Positions 52,004-60,325 of a stretch of 64,000 nucleotides of DNA are shown here, piece after piece (the first letter of the stretch is position 1; the number at the start of each line of letters is the position of its first letter). This DNA is from JBDKVA01 sp039679375 (GTDB lineage Bacteria; Bacillota; Clostridia; Acetivibrionales; DTU013). Where the stretch lies: positions 75,264 through 139,263 of the forward strand of contig JBDKVA010000131.1 in assembly GCA_039679375.1 (NCBI GenBank), read 5' to 3'. Below the pieces are notes generated by a model that was given only the letters and a program-made list of their open reading frames with translations, did not search any database and was not told where the DNA came from. The translations under genes and the position numbers were made by a program.

Positions 52004-52030
52004 AAAAAGCGTGCCTTAAGCACGCTTTTT
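52004..52030. terminator. rny terminator
   Basis: AAAAAGCGTGCCTTAAGCAC continuing into GCTTTTT is a perfect palindrome with T-runs on both strands. It lies just beyond the rny stop and before the ymdB-like gene. Confidence 0.88.
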
Positions 52031-52054
52031 TGTCTTTACTAAGGGAATACGTTT

Positions 52055-53647
52055 TTATTTTGCGTATTCAATCGATCTTGTTTCCCTGATAACATTTACT
52101 TTGATCTGTCCGGGATATTCCAGCTCATTTTCAATCTTCTTAACGATTTCACGAGCTTTCAGCACCATTTCATCATCGGAAACATCCTCAGGCTTGACAA
52201 TGATCCTGATCTCCCTGCCTGCCTGTATAGCATAGCATTTTTCAACACCCGGGAAGGAATTTGCGATCTCTTCAAGCTTTTCGATCCTCTTGATATAGGA
52301 TTCAAGTGTTTCCCTCCTCGCACCGGGTCTTGCGGCCGATATCGAATCGGCAGCCTGTACCAGCACTGCGATCAGTGATGTCGGTTCAACATCTCCGTGA
52401 TGGGACAGGATCGAATTGATGACTTCATTTCCTTCTTTATACTTTTTAGCAAGATCCGCACCGATTGTTACATGTGAACCTTCCATTTCGTGGTCGACGG
52501 CTTTTCCGATGTCGTGCAGAAGACCTGCTCTCTTGGCAAGCACTACATCTGCGCCGAGCTCTGCCGCCATGATTCCTGCCAGTGTTGATACTTCAATCGA
52601 ATGATTCAGTACATTCTGGCCATAGCTGGTTCTGAATTTCAGTTTTCCGAGAAGTTTGATCACTTCGGGATGCAATCCGTGGACTCCTGTCTCAAAGGTA
52701 GCTCTGTCGCCTTCCTGACGAATTGTATTCTCAACTTCCTTCTTTGCCTTCTCTACCATTTCCTCGATCCTTGCCGGGTGAATCCTTCCATCAAGAATAA
52801 GTTTCTCCAGTGTTATTCTTGCTACTTCCCTTCTTATTGGATCAAATCCTGATAGTATTACAGCTTCAGGTGTATCATCAATTATCAGATCAATTCCTGT
52901 CAATGTTTCAAGAGTCCTGATATTCCTGCCTTCACGGCCTATAATCCGGCCTTTCATTTCATCATTTGGCAGTGGTACTACTGACACTGTAGATTCGGAT
53001 ACATGGTCGGCTGCACATTTCTGTATCGCAGTCGCAACGATATCTCTGGCCTTTCTGTCTGCTTCTTCCTTGGCCTTGGCTTCAAGATCCTTTACAAGTA
53101 TTGCCATTTCATGTTTGACTTCATCTTCCACATTCCTGAGTAGATATTGCTTGGCATCCTCTATGGACAATCCTGAAATTCTTTCGAGTTCCTCAAGTTG
53201 CTTTTTCTGGAGCTCTGCCATCTTTTCCTGTGCTGCCTGTACTTCCTTCGTTTTCCTGTTTAGGATTTCATCTTTCTGTTCCAGGGAATCTACCTTTTTG
53301 TCGAGTGTCTCTTCCTTCTGGACCAGTCTTCTTTCCTGCCTTTGAATCTCGTTCCTTCGTTCCTTGATTTCCCTGTCCAGTTCCATTCTGCTTTTATGAA
53401 TCTCTTCCTTGGCTTCAAGGAGAGCTTCCCTTTTTTTACTCTCGGCTGTTTTTAAAGCATCATTCACAATCCTCTTGGATTCCTGTTCTGCACTGCCGAT
53501 TTCAGCTTCTGCATCATTTTTTCTGCGGTTATATCCCTTACGGAACGATATAAATGAAGCAATTACTGCTCCAATTACAAGGCCAATCACTATTCCAATA
53601 ATAGCCCCTTCTAAAATAACACACACCTCCTCGTATTCAGTTTTCAA
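52055..53647 (-). CDS. rny: Ribonuclease Y
   Basis: A 530-residue membrane-anchored endoribonuclease that starts mRNA decay. A hydrophobic helix (residues 12-34), a long coiled coil (40-190), a KH domain with MKGRIIGREGRNIRTLETL near 228, and an HD domain with LLHDIGKAVDHE near 365 are all in order. The start is unclear. The frame opens with a TTG at 53647 lacking a ribosome binding site, while a perfect GAGGAGG lies at 53626-53632; the best-spaced codon after it is an ATT at 53617. The real start may be non-canonical. Confidence 0.95.
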   Translation of the reverse strand: MKTEYEEVCVILEGAIIGIVIGLVIGAVIASFISFRKGYNRRKNDAEAEIGSAEQESKRIVNDALKTAESKKREALLEAKEEIHKSRMELDREIKERRNEIQRQERRLVQKEETLDKKVDSLEQKDEILNRKTKEVQAAQEKMAELQKKQLEELERISGLSIEDAKQYLLRNVEDEVKHEMAILVKDLEAKAKEEADRKARDIVATAIQKCAADHVSESTVSVVPLPNDEMKGRIIGREGRNIRTLETLTGIDLIIDDTPEAVILSGFDPIRREVARITLEKLILDGRIHPARIEEMVEKAKKEVENTIRQEGDRATFETGVHGLHPEVIKLLGKLKFRTSYGQNVLNHSIEVSTLAGIMAAELGADVVLAKRAGLLHDIGKAVDHEMEGSHVTIGADLAKKYKEGNEVINSILSHHGDVEPTSLIAVLVQAADSISAARPGARRETLESYIKRIEKLEEIANSFPGVEKCYAIQAGREIRIIVKPEDVSDDEMVLKAREIVKKIENELEYPGQIKVNVIRETRSIEYAK

Positions 53648-53724
53648 TGGTCATACCGGCTGCATGGGCGAGCAGTTGGCTTCTGCCAACGACCAGCCCC
53701 GGATAAAACCGGCTATTCATAATG

Positions 53725-53748
53725 AGCGGATAGCTTGAACTATCCGCT
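53725..53748. terminator. Hairpin between the YgiQ and rny genes
   Basis: A perfect 9-bp stem, AGCGGATAG and CTATCCGCT, with a 6-base loop. There is no strong T-run, so terminator function for the YgiQ gene is only possible. Confidence 0.4.
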
Positions 53749-53833
53749 GTTTATACAAAACTCAAATTAATTGTAAACTTTTTTAATTTTTATGTCAAGA
53801 AAAACAAAACTTGAAACAATAGGGCATTCGTCT

Positions 53834-55702
53834 CTATCGTCTTTTTTGCGGTATTTTTCCACTGCCATTCCGTAAGCTATGCTCAGGCCTTACAAGGCAT
53901 TGCCTCCCATAACCGATCAGATCCTCCCTGCCCGCTTTTCGAAGTGCCTCCCTTACAAGCGGCTGGTTCTCCTTTCGTCTGAACTGCAGCAAAGCTCTCT
54001 GCATCGCTTTCTCTTTGGGCGAGGACGGCACATATACGCTTTTCATCGTCCTTGGGTCAAGCGAGGTATAAAACATACAGGTGGACAGTGTTCCAGGGGT
54101 CGGATAAAAGTCCTGCACCTGTTCGGGCATATATCCCGTCTCTTTCAAATAGAGTGCCAGCTCGATGGCCGCATTCAGATCGCTTCCCGGATGGCTGGAT
54201 ATAAGATAGGGCACAAGATACTGTTCCTTACCGATCCTTTCGTTAATTTCAAAGAATTTCTTTACAAAAGCGTCATAGACTTTCCTTCCGGGTTTGCCCA
54301 TTTTTTCGAGTACTCTGTCTACCACATGCTCGGGCGCTACCTTAAGCTGTCCGCTGACATGGTGCTTACACAATTCCTCAAAGAAATCGTCATTTTTATC
54401 AAGCATCAGATAGTCGTAACGAATACCTGAACGGATGAATACCTTTTTTACTTCCGGCAGTTGCCTTAGTTTTCTTAATAATTCCAGGTATTCACTGTGA
54501 TCTACCGTCAAATTTTTACATGGTTTTGGAAAGAGGCATTGTTTACCTTTACAGGTGCCATACTTTTTTTGTTTTTCACAGGCAGTATTCCTGAAATTGG
54601 CCGTCGGTCCGCCGACATCGTGGATATATCCCTTGAAGCCCGGCAGCCATACGAGTTTTTTGGCTTCGTTCAATATTGATGCCTGGCTTCGTTTCTGAAT
54701 CACCCTGCCCTGGTGAAAATTCAACGCGCAAAAGGAGCAGCCGCCATAGCAGCCCCGATGGCTTGTAATGCTGAATTCCACCTCATTTATCGCGGGAATG
54801 CCGCCTGCCTCGATATAGGAAGGGTGATACGTCCTTTCATAAGGCAGCGCATATACCCTGTCGAGTTCACTGACCGTCATCGGGTATGCCGGAGGATTTT
54901 GCACCACAAATTTGTCTCCATGGGGCTGGATAAGCGTTCGTCCGTTCAACGCATCCTGCTCGTTATACTGAAACATGAAAGCTTCTGCATATGTCTTCTT
55001 GCTTTTTACTACCTCTTCATAGGATGGTATGAGCACCCATGATGGATTGCCGTCCTTCTCTTCCTCATTCTCCGTAATCTCCTTTAGCTGCGATGAATCG
55101 GCAATATATGCGGTGCCCCTCACATGACGGATTTTCTCAATGCTCTTTCCTTCCGCCAACTGTTTGGCTATCTCCAGTACCGGTTTTTCTCCCATACCGT
55201 AAATAAGCAAGTCCGCCTTGCTGTCAAGCAGTATGGAGCGCCGTACTTTGTTATCCCAGTAGTCATAGTGTGCAAATCTTCTGAGGCTGGCTTCAAGCCC
55301 TCCGATTATAACAGGGATCTCCTTGAAAGCTTCACGCGCCCTGTTTGCATAAACGATTACAGCTCTGTCCGGCCTGCAGCCGGCTTTCCCACCTGGTGAA
55401 TAGCTGTCGTCATGCCTGATCTTTTTACTTGCCGTATAATGATTGACCATGGAATCGATCACACCTGATGAAATAAGAACTGCGTATTTAGGACGTCCTA
55501 ACCTCATGAAGTCATCATCGCTTTTCCAATCCGGCTGTGCAATGATGCCAACCCGGTAACCGGCACTTTCCAGTAATCTTGTTATGATCGCATGTCCAAA
55601 ACTGGGGTGGTCTACATATGCATCTCCGCTTATATAAAGGAAGTCCAGGCTATCCCAGCCCCTTTCTTCCATGTCGCTCCCGCTGATAGGTAAAAATGGC
55701 AT
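53834..55702 (-). CDS. YgiQ-family radical SAM protein
   Basis: A 622-residue radical SAM protein of the YgiQ (UPF0313) family. The N-terminal cobalamin-binding-like domain includes SFGHAIITRLLESAGYRVGI near residue 35. The radical SAM motif is CYGGCSFCALNFHQGR near residue 318. Further cysteines (CEKQKKYGTCKGKQCLFPKP) may bind another cluster. No reaction is known for the family. GGAGAAGG lies just before the ATG. A family D repeat precedes it. Confidence 0.92.
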   Translation of the reverse strand: MPFLPISGSDMEERGWDSLDFLYISGDAYVDHPSFGHAIITRLLESAGYRVGIIAQPDWKSDDDFMRLGRPKYAVLISSGVIDSMVNHYTASKKIRHDDSYSPGGKAGCRPDRAVIVYANRAREAFKEIPVIIGGLEASLRRFAHYDYWDNKVRRSILLDSKADLLIYGMGEKPVLEIAKQLAEGKSIEKIRHVRGTAYIADSSQLKEITENEEEKDGNPSWVLIPSYEEVVKSKKTYAEAFMFQYNEQDALNGRTLIQPHGDKFVVQNPPAYPMTVSELDRVYALPYERTYHPSYIEAGGIPAINEVEFSITSHRGCYGGCSFCALNFHQGRVIQKRSQASILNEAKKLVWLPGFKGYIHDVGGPTANFRNTACEKQKKYGTCKGKQCLFPKPCKNLTVDHSEYLELLRKLRQLPEVKKVFIRSGIRYDYLMLDKNDDFFEELCKHHVSGQLKVAPEHVVDRVLEKMGKPGRKVYDAFVKKFFEINERIGKEQYLVPYLISSHPGSDLNAAIELALYLKETGYMPEQVQDFYPTPGTLSTCMFYTSLDPRTMKSVYVPSSPKEKAMQRALLQFRRKENQPLVREALRKAGREDLIGYGRQCLVRPEHSLRNGSGKIPQKRR

Positions 55703-55741
55703 AATCCTTCTCCACTACAATCTAAATTATTATAAATCCAA

Positions 55742-55842
55742 TGTGGGCTACCGCCCACAACCCAGCGAATGTACCTATTGCCGCGAATGTGAAATTTATT
55801 CTCTTGTTTTTTATTGCAGTTTCGCGGCAATAAGTTATTAAC
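55742..55842 (-). repeat. Family D two-hairpin repeat, copy D2
   Basis: TGTGGGCTACCGCCCACA hairpin followed by the pair ATTGCCGCGAA / TTTCGCGGCAAT, here perfectly complementary. As in D1, it lies directly upstream of a minus-strand gene start. Confidence 0.85.
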
Positions 55843-55907
55843 ACAAATTCTATGCACTTAAACGTTAATTGCATATTAAAGTTAATGCTTTGCGCCTACC
55901 ATCATTC

Positions 55908-57635
55908 CTATGATATCATTTCCTTGAAATCGTTTCTGCTGCGCATACCGTCAAAAGCTCTGTTTTGCATGATATCGCTGCGCACTTCGCTGTCAAGCTC
56001 GATCGCATGCTTTAAATTTTCCACGGCAATATCATACCGTCCCAGCATGGCATATATGGCGGCAATGTTATAATGCAGCTCGCCGTCCGTTGGTTTTATA
56101 TCAAGAGCGGATTTATACGCCTCTATAGCATCATTATAATGACGTATTTCAGTAAGCGCGGCGCCAAGGTAATAATATATCTCAAGTTCGTCAGGCTTAA
56201 GGTCAAGCGCATCCCTGTAGGCCGCTGCTGCTTCCATGTGCTTGCCTGTTTCAAAAAGGCTCATCCCCATATTGAAAAACAGGCTGAAATCATGCGGATT
56301 TCTCTTAATACCTTCTTCATACACTTCCAGCGCTTCTTCATACCTTCCTGCCAGTGAAAGTGTGATTCCGAGATTGTTATAGGCAGCGACAAAACCGGGG
56401 TTGATTCGTATCGCACTTTTAAAGGCATCTGCTGCCGCCTTGCTGTTCCCGCATTCCTGCAAGGCAATTGCCATATTGTAATAGCTTATGGAGCTGTCCG
56501 GTCTGATGCGGACTGCTTCCTTGTAGCTTGCGGCAGCTTCCTTCCAACTGCCGAGTTTACTGTTGACATGCGCCTTATTGGACCATGTATTATAATGGTC
56601 GGGTGCCAGCTTCAGGATTTCATCAAAAACCTCAAGTGCTGCTTCATTTTTTTCCTGCTTCATCAGCACCCTGCCCAGTTCCTCCAGCACTTCTATGCTG
56701 TCAGGCCGCAGCCTTGCAGATTTCCTGAGTTCTTCCTCCGCCCTTGCATATTCGCCTGCTTCATGCAAAAGCCTGCCCGAAATGAAATGAGCGCGGAAAT
56801 TACCCGGATCCGCTTTTGTATTACTCAAAAGCTCAATGCCTTTTTCCTTCTCCCCCATATGTACATAGGTGAAAGCAAGGTTCTCCACCGACTGTACGTT
56901 TTCTCCGTTCACCTCCAGAACCTTTTCGAAGCTTCTGGCTGCACTCCCGTAATTATCCAGCATATAATATGCATTCCCCATATTGTAAAGAATATCCTGT
57001 TGCTCCGAAACAGTACCGTTTAAAAGTTCCAGAGCCTTTTTACAGTTTTCCAGCACTTCTTCATACTTCTTAAGCCTGTAGCAAATGCACGCCCAATTAT
57101 AGTAAAGCATATATGAACTGCCCGCTATTTTGGCACAGGTGCTGTAAATATAATACGGACCCGCCAAATCATTTTCTCCAAGCAATGCATGTGCATGACC
57201 GAGGCATTTCCTGACGTTTTTCTGAATATCATCAGGAAGGTTTTTCAGATCCTTCATCACGTCCTGGATCTGTTTTTCCTTTGCCGGTTCGTTGATACCT
57301 TCCGGCGGCAGGCATGCGGGTACGGGAGCAGTCTTGGCGGGCTGCTCCACAAGGCCTTCGTATATGCCCCTGCTTTTTACCTTTCTTATCATCCTCACAT
57401 AATCAATGAACAAAAATACGGACGGCGGCAGGATTCCGAGAAGTATATAGGCCAATTCAATATATTGCGGTACTTCTACATCGTGGATCAGGCTAAGTAT
57501 GGCAATCACAAGTGAAAACACCTGTGCGCAGGCCGGTATCACCATTAAAAGGCTCTTTTTCCTGAACAGCCTGTATAAGCTGTATATAAGCAAAAGCAGC
57601 ACTAAAACGATGATGAAACTATTGATAACCGTCAT
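55908..57635 (-). CDS. Membrane-anchored TPR protein
   Basis: A 575-residue protein. Residues 1-85 hold three membrane segments. From about residue 155 to the end about twelve tetratricopeptide repeats are seen, such as YEEALEVYEEGIKRNPHDFS and YNDAIEAYKSALDIKPTDGE, forming a cytoplasmic scaffold. No enzyme domain is visible. It lies between ftsK and the YgiQ gene. AGGAGG precedes the ATG by six bases. A specific role cannot be assigned; binding partners in the envelope or division machinery are only a guess. Confidence 0.85.
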   Translation of the reverse strand: MTVINSFIIVLVLLLLIYSLYRLFRKKSLLMVIPACAQVFSLVIAILSLIHDVEVPQYIELAYILLGILPPSVFLFIDYVRMIRKVKSRGIYEGLVEQPAKTAPVPACLPPEGINEPAKEKQIQDVMKDLKNLPDDIQKNVRKCLGHAHALLGENDLAGPYYIYSTCAKIAGSSYMLYYNWACICYRLKKYEEVLENCKKALELLNGTVSEQQDILYNMGNAYYMLDNYGSAARSFEKVLEVNGENVQSVENLAFTYVHMGEKEKGIELLSNTKADPGNFRAHFISGRLLHEAGEYARAEEELRKSARLRPDSIEVLEELGRVLMKQEKNEAALEVFDEILKLAPDHYNTWSNKAHVNSKLGSWKEAAASYKEAVRIRPDSSISYYNMAIALQECGNSKAAADAFKSAIRINPGFVAAYNNLGITLSLAGRYEEALEVYEEGIKRNPHDFSLFFNMGMSLFETGKHMEAAAAYRDALDLKPDELEIYYYLGAALTEIRHYNDAIEAYKSALDIKPTDGELHYNIAAIYAMLGRYDIAVENLKHAIELDSEVRSDIMQNRAFDGMRSRNDFKEMIS

Positions 57636-57704
57636 GAGTGTACCTCCTGCTTTCGAGTTTTAACTTAAGCGATCGTCATTTGGCCCATTTCCAGCGACTC
57701 GCTG

Positions 57705-60110
57705 CTACTCTTTACCGGACATTTGCATTTCCTGCCATTGCTGCCTTGAAATCAGTATTTGCCTCGGTTTACTGCCTTCAAAACCGCCGACGATTCCCCT
57801 TGCCTCCATTTGGTCAACAATTCTGGCAGCTCTTGCGTAACCGACCTTGAATTTACGCTGAATAAGGGAAACGGATGCCTGTCCGGCGTCAACTACAAGC
57901 TCGATTGCCTTTGGAAGCAGTTCATCATTGTCGCCGCTGTCATTTTCCACGGGGTTATCTTCATTGCTTATTTCTTCAATAATATTGTCATCATATGATG
58001 CATTTCCCTGAGCCTTTACATATTCCACTACCTTTTCGACTTCCGCATCCGTTATGTTTGCGCCCTGAGCCCTTACTGGCTTCGGCTTGCCGACAGGATG
58101 TATGAGCATATCGCCCCTGCCCAGAAGTTTTTCAGCGCCGCCCATATCCAGGATGGTACGCGAATCGATTTGTGATGATACGGCAAAAGAGATCCTTGAA
58201 GGGATATTCGCTTTGATGACGCCGGTTATGACATCGACGGAAGGCCTCTGCGTAGCAATGACGAGATGCATGCCGGCAGCCCTTGCCATCTGCGCCAGCC
58301 TGCAGATCGCATCCTCCACATCATTTGGCGCAACCATCATGAGGTCTGCAAGCTCGTCTATAATAATGACGATTTGCGGCAAGGCAGGCTGTTCACCGGT
58401 TTTTTTCATCAATTCATTATAGCCTTTGATATCTCTGACAGCTTTATCAGCAAACATCTTGTAACGGTTCACCATTTCCTGGACCGCCCAATTCAAGGCA
58501 CCTGCCGCCTTTTTAGGTTCTGTCACGACAGGTATCAGCAAATGCGGTATTCCATTGTAAATACCCAGTTCGACAACCTTCGGGTCGATCATCAGCAGCT
58601 TTACTTCATCCGGAGCCGCTTTATAAAGAATACTGACGATAAGGCTGTTTATGCAAACGCTCTTGCCTGAACCGGTCGCACCCGCGATCAGAAGGTGCGG
58701 CATCTTTGCGATATCCACAATGATCGTTTCGCCCGATACATCCTTACCGACCGCAAATGCCAGCTTGGATGGGTGCTGTTCAAATTCCGGGGACTCGATT
58801 ACATCCCTTATGCGCACCATATTGACTTCCTTATTGGGCACTTCTATGCCGATCGCCGCTTTGCCCGGTATTGGCGCCTCAAGCCTTATGGCGGGAGCCG
58901 CAAGATTCAGCGCGATATCATCGGCAAGGTTTACGATCCTGCTTACCTTAACGCCTGCGCTTGGCTGCAATTCATATCTTGTGACTGTCGGTCCTCTGGT
59001 AACATTAATGACCTTTGCCGAAACGCCGAAACTATTCAGCGTTTCCTCCAGTTTTTTAGCACCTTCCAGCACCTGGTTCCGGTAATTTTTAGTATTGCCT
59101 CCCATCTCAGCATCTTCCTGCAGCAGGTCAATAGGAGGATATGTGTACTTCACCTGTTCATTTGCTTTGACGGCTTCCTTTATGACTATTTCCTTCAGAC
59201 CGGGCTCTACTTCTGCTGCCGGTTTATCAACATATTCTTTCGGTCCTGTTTTTTTCCTTTTTAAGTCGCTGATCACCAATTCCAGAGGTTCTTCCTTTAA
59301 AGCATCCTCAGACAAATAAGACTGCTCGGCCAATTCCTGCGCCTTTTTTCGGTCTGATTTGTTTTTTAGTTCCTTTGATTCCTTTTCTATTTTGAAATCA
59401 ATCACCTTGGGCCTTTTATCAAACCGAAGCGATAGATCATCGCCATCTCCTACGACAACCGATTGCAGATCATCTTCATCGTCACTGACCTGCTCAGACT
59501 TTCTTTTATTTCCCGATTTTTTGCTGCCTTCACTCTTTATAAATAAGCTACGCATATTTTTTATAAAACCCGAAATGGATGAGTTCGTCAATAAAATAAT
59601 ATCTACCAGCGATAAGGCTGTAAGAATAATAATGGTGCCCAAAACACGGAAGGTAACTAGGATTGGCAGACTGATGAGCCCCCCAAGCACACCCCCTCCT
59701 GAAAGAGCAGTACCGTCTCGGTAAAACTGTTCCAGTGCCCGTATAGGCGTCAGCCCGTTGTAATCTTCAGGCCTGTAATGCCCGGTTTGCATCAGGGCAG
59801 AAACTAATAAAAACAGAAAGAATATGTATAGCGATTTATTCTTCATATTCAACCTGTCATGAGCAAAAATCAAGATTGCAGAGTACAGTATGATGACTGG
59901 TGGGATCAAAAATGCCGGAACACCAAGCATACCAAGCGATGCGTCCCGGATGAACGTACCAAACATACCGATTGAATCTTTAACATAAAAGCTCAACATG
60001 GTCAGGATGCCGAGCGCTAACATCAGTATGCCCTGAATTTCCTGCGAGTAGCTGCTGTTTTTTTTTCTCTTCAGCTTATATTTCTTCTTTTGTGTCTTTT
60101 TCCCTTTCAA
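57705..60110 (-). CDS. ftsK: FtsK/SpoIIIE DNA translocase
   Basis: An 801-residue septal DNA pump used in chromosome segregation and, in spore formers, to move DNA into the forespore. Four N-terminal membrane helices (about 30-190), a charged linker, the alpha-beta motor with Walker A GATGSGKSVCINSLIVS near 470, Walker B IVIIIDELADLMMVAP near 560, and the C-terminal gamma winged helix with KFKVGYARAARIVDQMEARG for DNA-sequence reading. The start is TTG at 60110 with GGGGGTG upstream; the 20 residues before it lack family support. The tepA-ylzJ-ftsK order of Bacillus is interrupted here by an inserted chemoreceptor gene. Confidence 0.95.
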   Translation of the reverse strand: MKGKKTQKKKYKLKRKKNSSYSQEIQGILMLALGILTMLSFYVKDSIGMFGTFIRDASLGMLGVPAFLIPPVIILYSAILIFAHDRLNMKNKSLYIFFLFLLVSALMQTGHYRPEDYNGLTPIRALEQFYRDGTALSGGGVLGGLISLPILVTFRVLGTIIILTALSLVDIILLTNSSISGFIKNMRSLFIKSEGSKKSGNKRKSEQVSDDEDDLQSVVVGDGDDLSLRFDKRPKVIDFKIEKESKELKNKSDRKKAQELAEQSYLSEDALKEEPLELVISDLKRKKTGPKEYVDKPAAEVEPGLKEIVIKEAVKANEQVKYTYPPIDLLQEDAEMGGNTKNYRNQVLEGAKKLEETLNSFGVSAKVINVTRGPTVTRYELQPSAGVKVSRIVNLADDIALNLAAPAIRLEAPIPGKAAIGIEVPNKEVNMVRIRDVIESPEFEQHPSKLAFAVGKDVSGETIIVDIAKMPHLLIAGATGSGKSVCINSLIVSILYKAAPDEVKLLMIDPKVVELGIYNGIPHLLIPVVTEPKKAAGALNWAVQEMVNRYKMFADKAVRDIKGYNELMKKTGEQPALPQIVIIIDELADLMMVAPNDVEDAICRLAQMARAAGMHLVIATQRPSVDVITGVIKANIPSRISFAVSSQIDSRTILDMGGAEKLLGRGDMLIHPVGKPKPVRAQGANITDAEVEKVVEYVKAQGNASYDDNIIEEISNEDNPVENDSGDNDELLPKAIELVVDAGQASVSLIQRKFKVGYARAARIVDQMEARGIVGGFEGSKPRQILISRQQWQEMQMSGKE

Positions 60111-60262
60111 ATTTTCACCCCCGGATGTTCTGGAAGTTGCCTCACAACATACAGCATACCATATTTTCACATTGTTTTCTATACTTTTTTAAACCATGAT
60201 TTACCCATACTATCGTCAAATTTATAAAATTCTGTTATAAATAGCCGTAAGGAAAAAGGATT

Positions 60263-60290
60263 TTGTATTTTTTTGTCTAATTATTATATA
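60263..60290 (+). promoter_or_regulatory. Candidate promoter of the chemoreceptor gene
   Basis: TTGTAT (60263-60268) and TATATA (60285-60290) with 16 bases between, about 35 bases before the start codon. No clear sigma-D motif was found. Confidence 0.35.
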
Positions 60291-60325
60291 TTCATGATTA
60301 TCATTTAAACGAAAGAGGTATTCCT

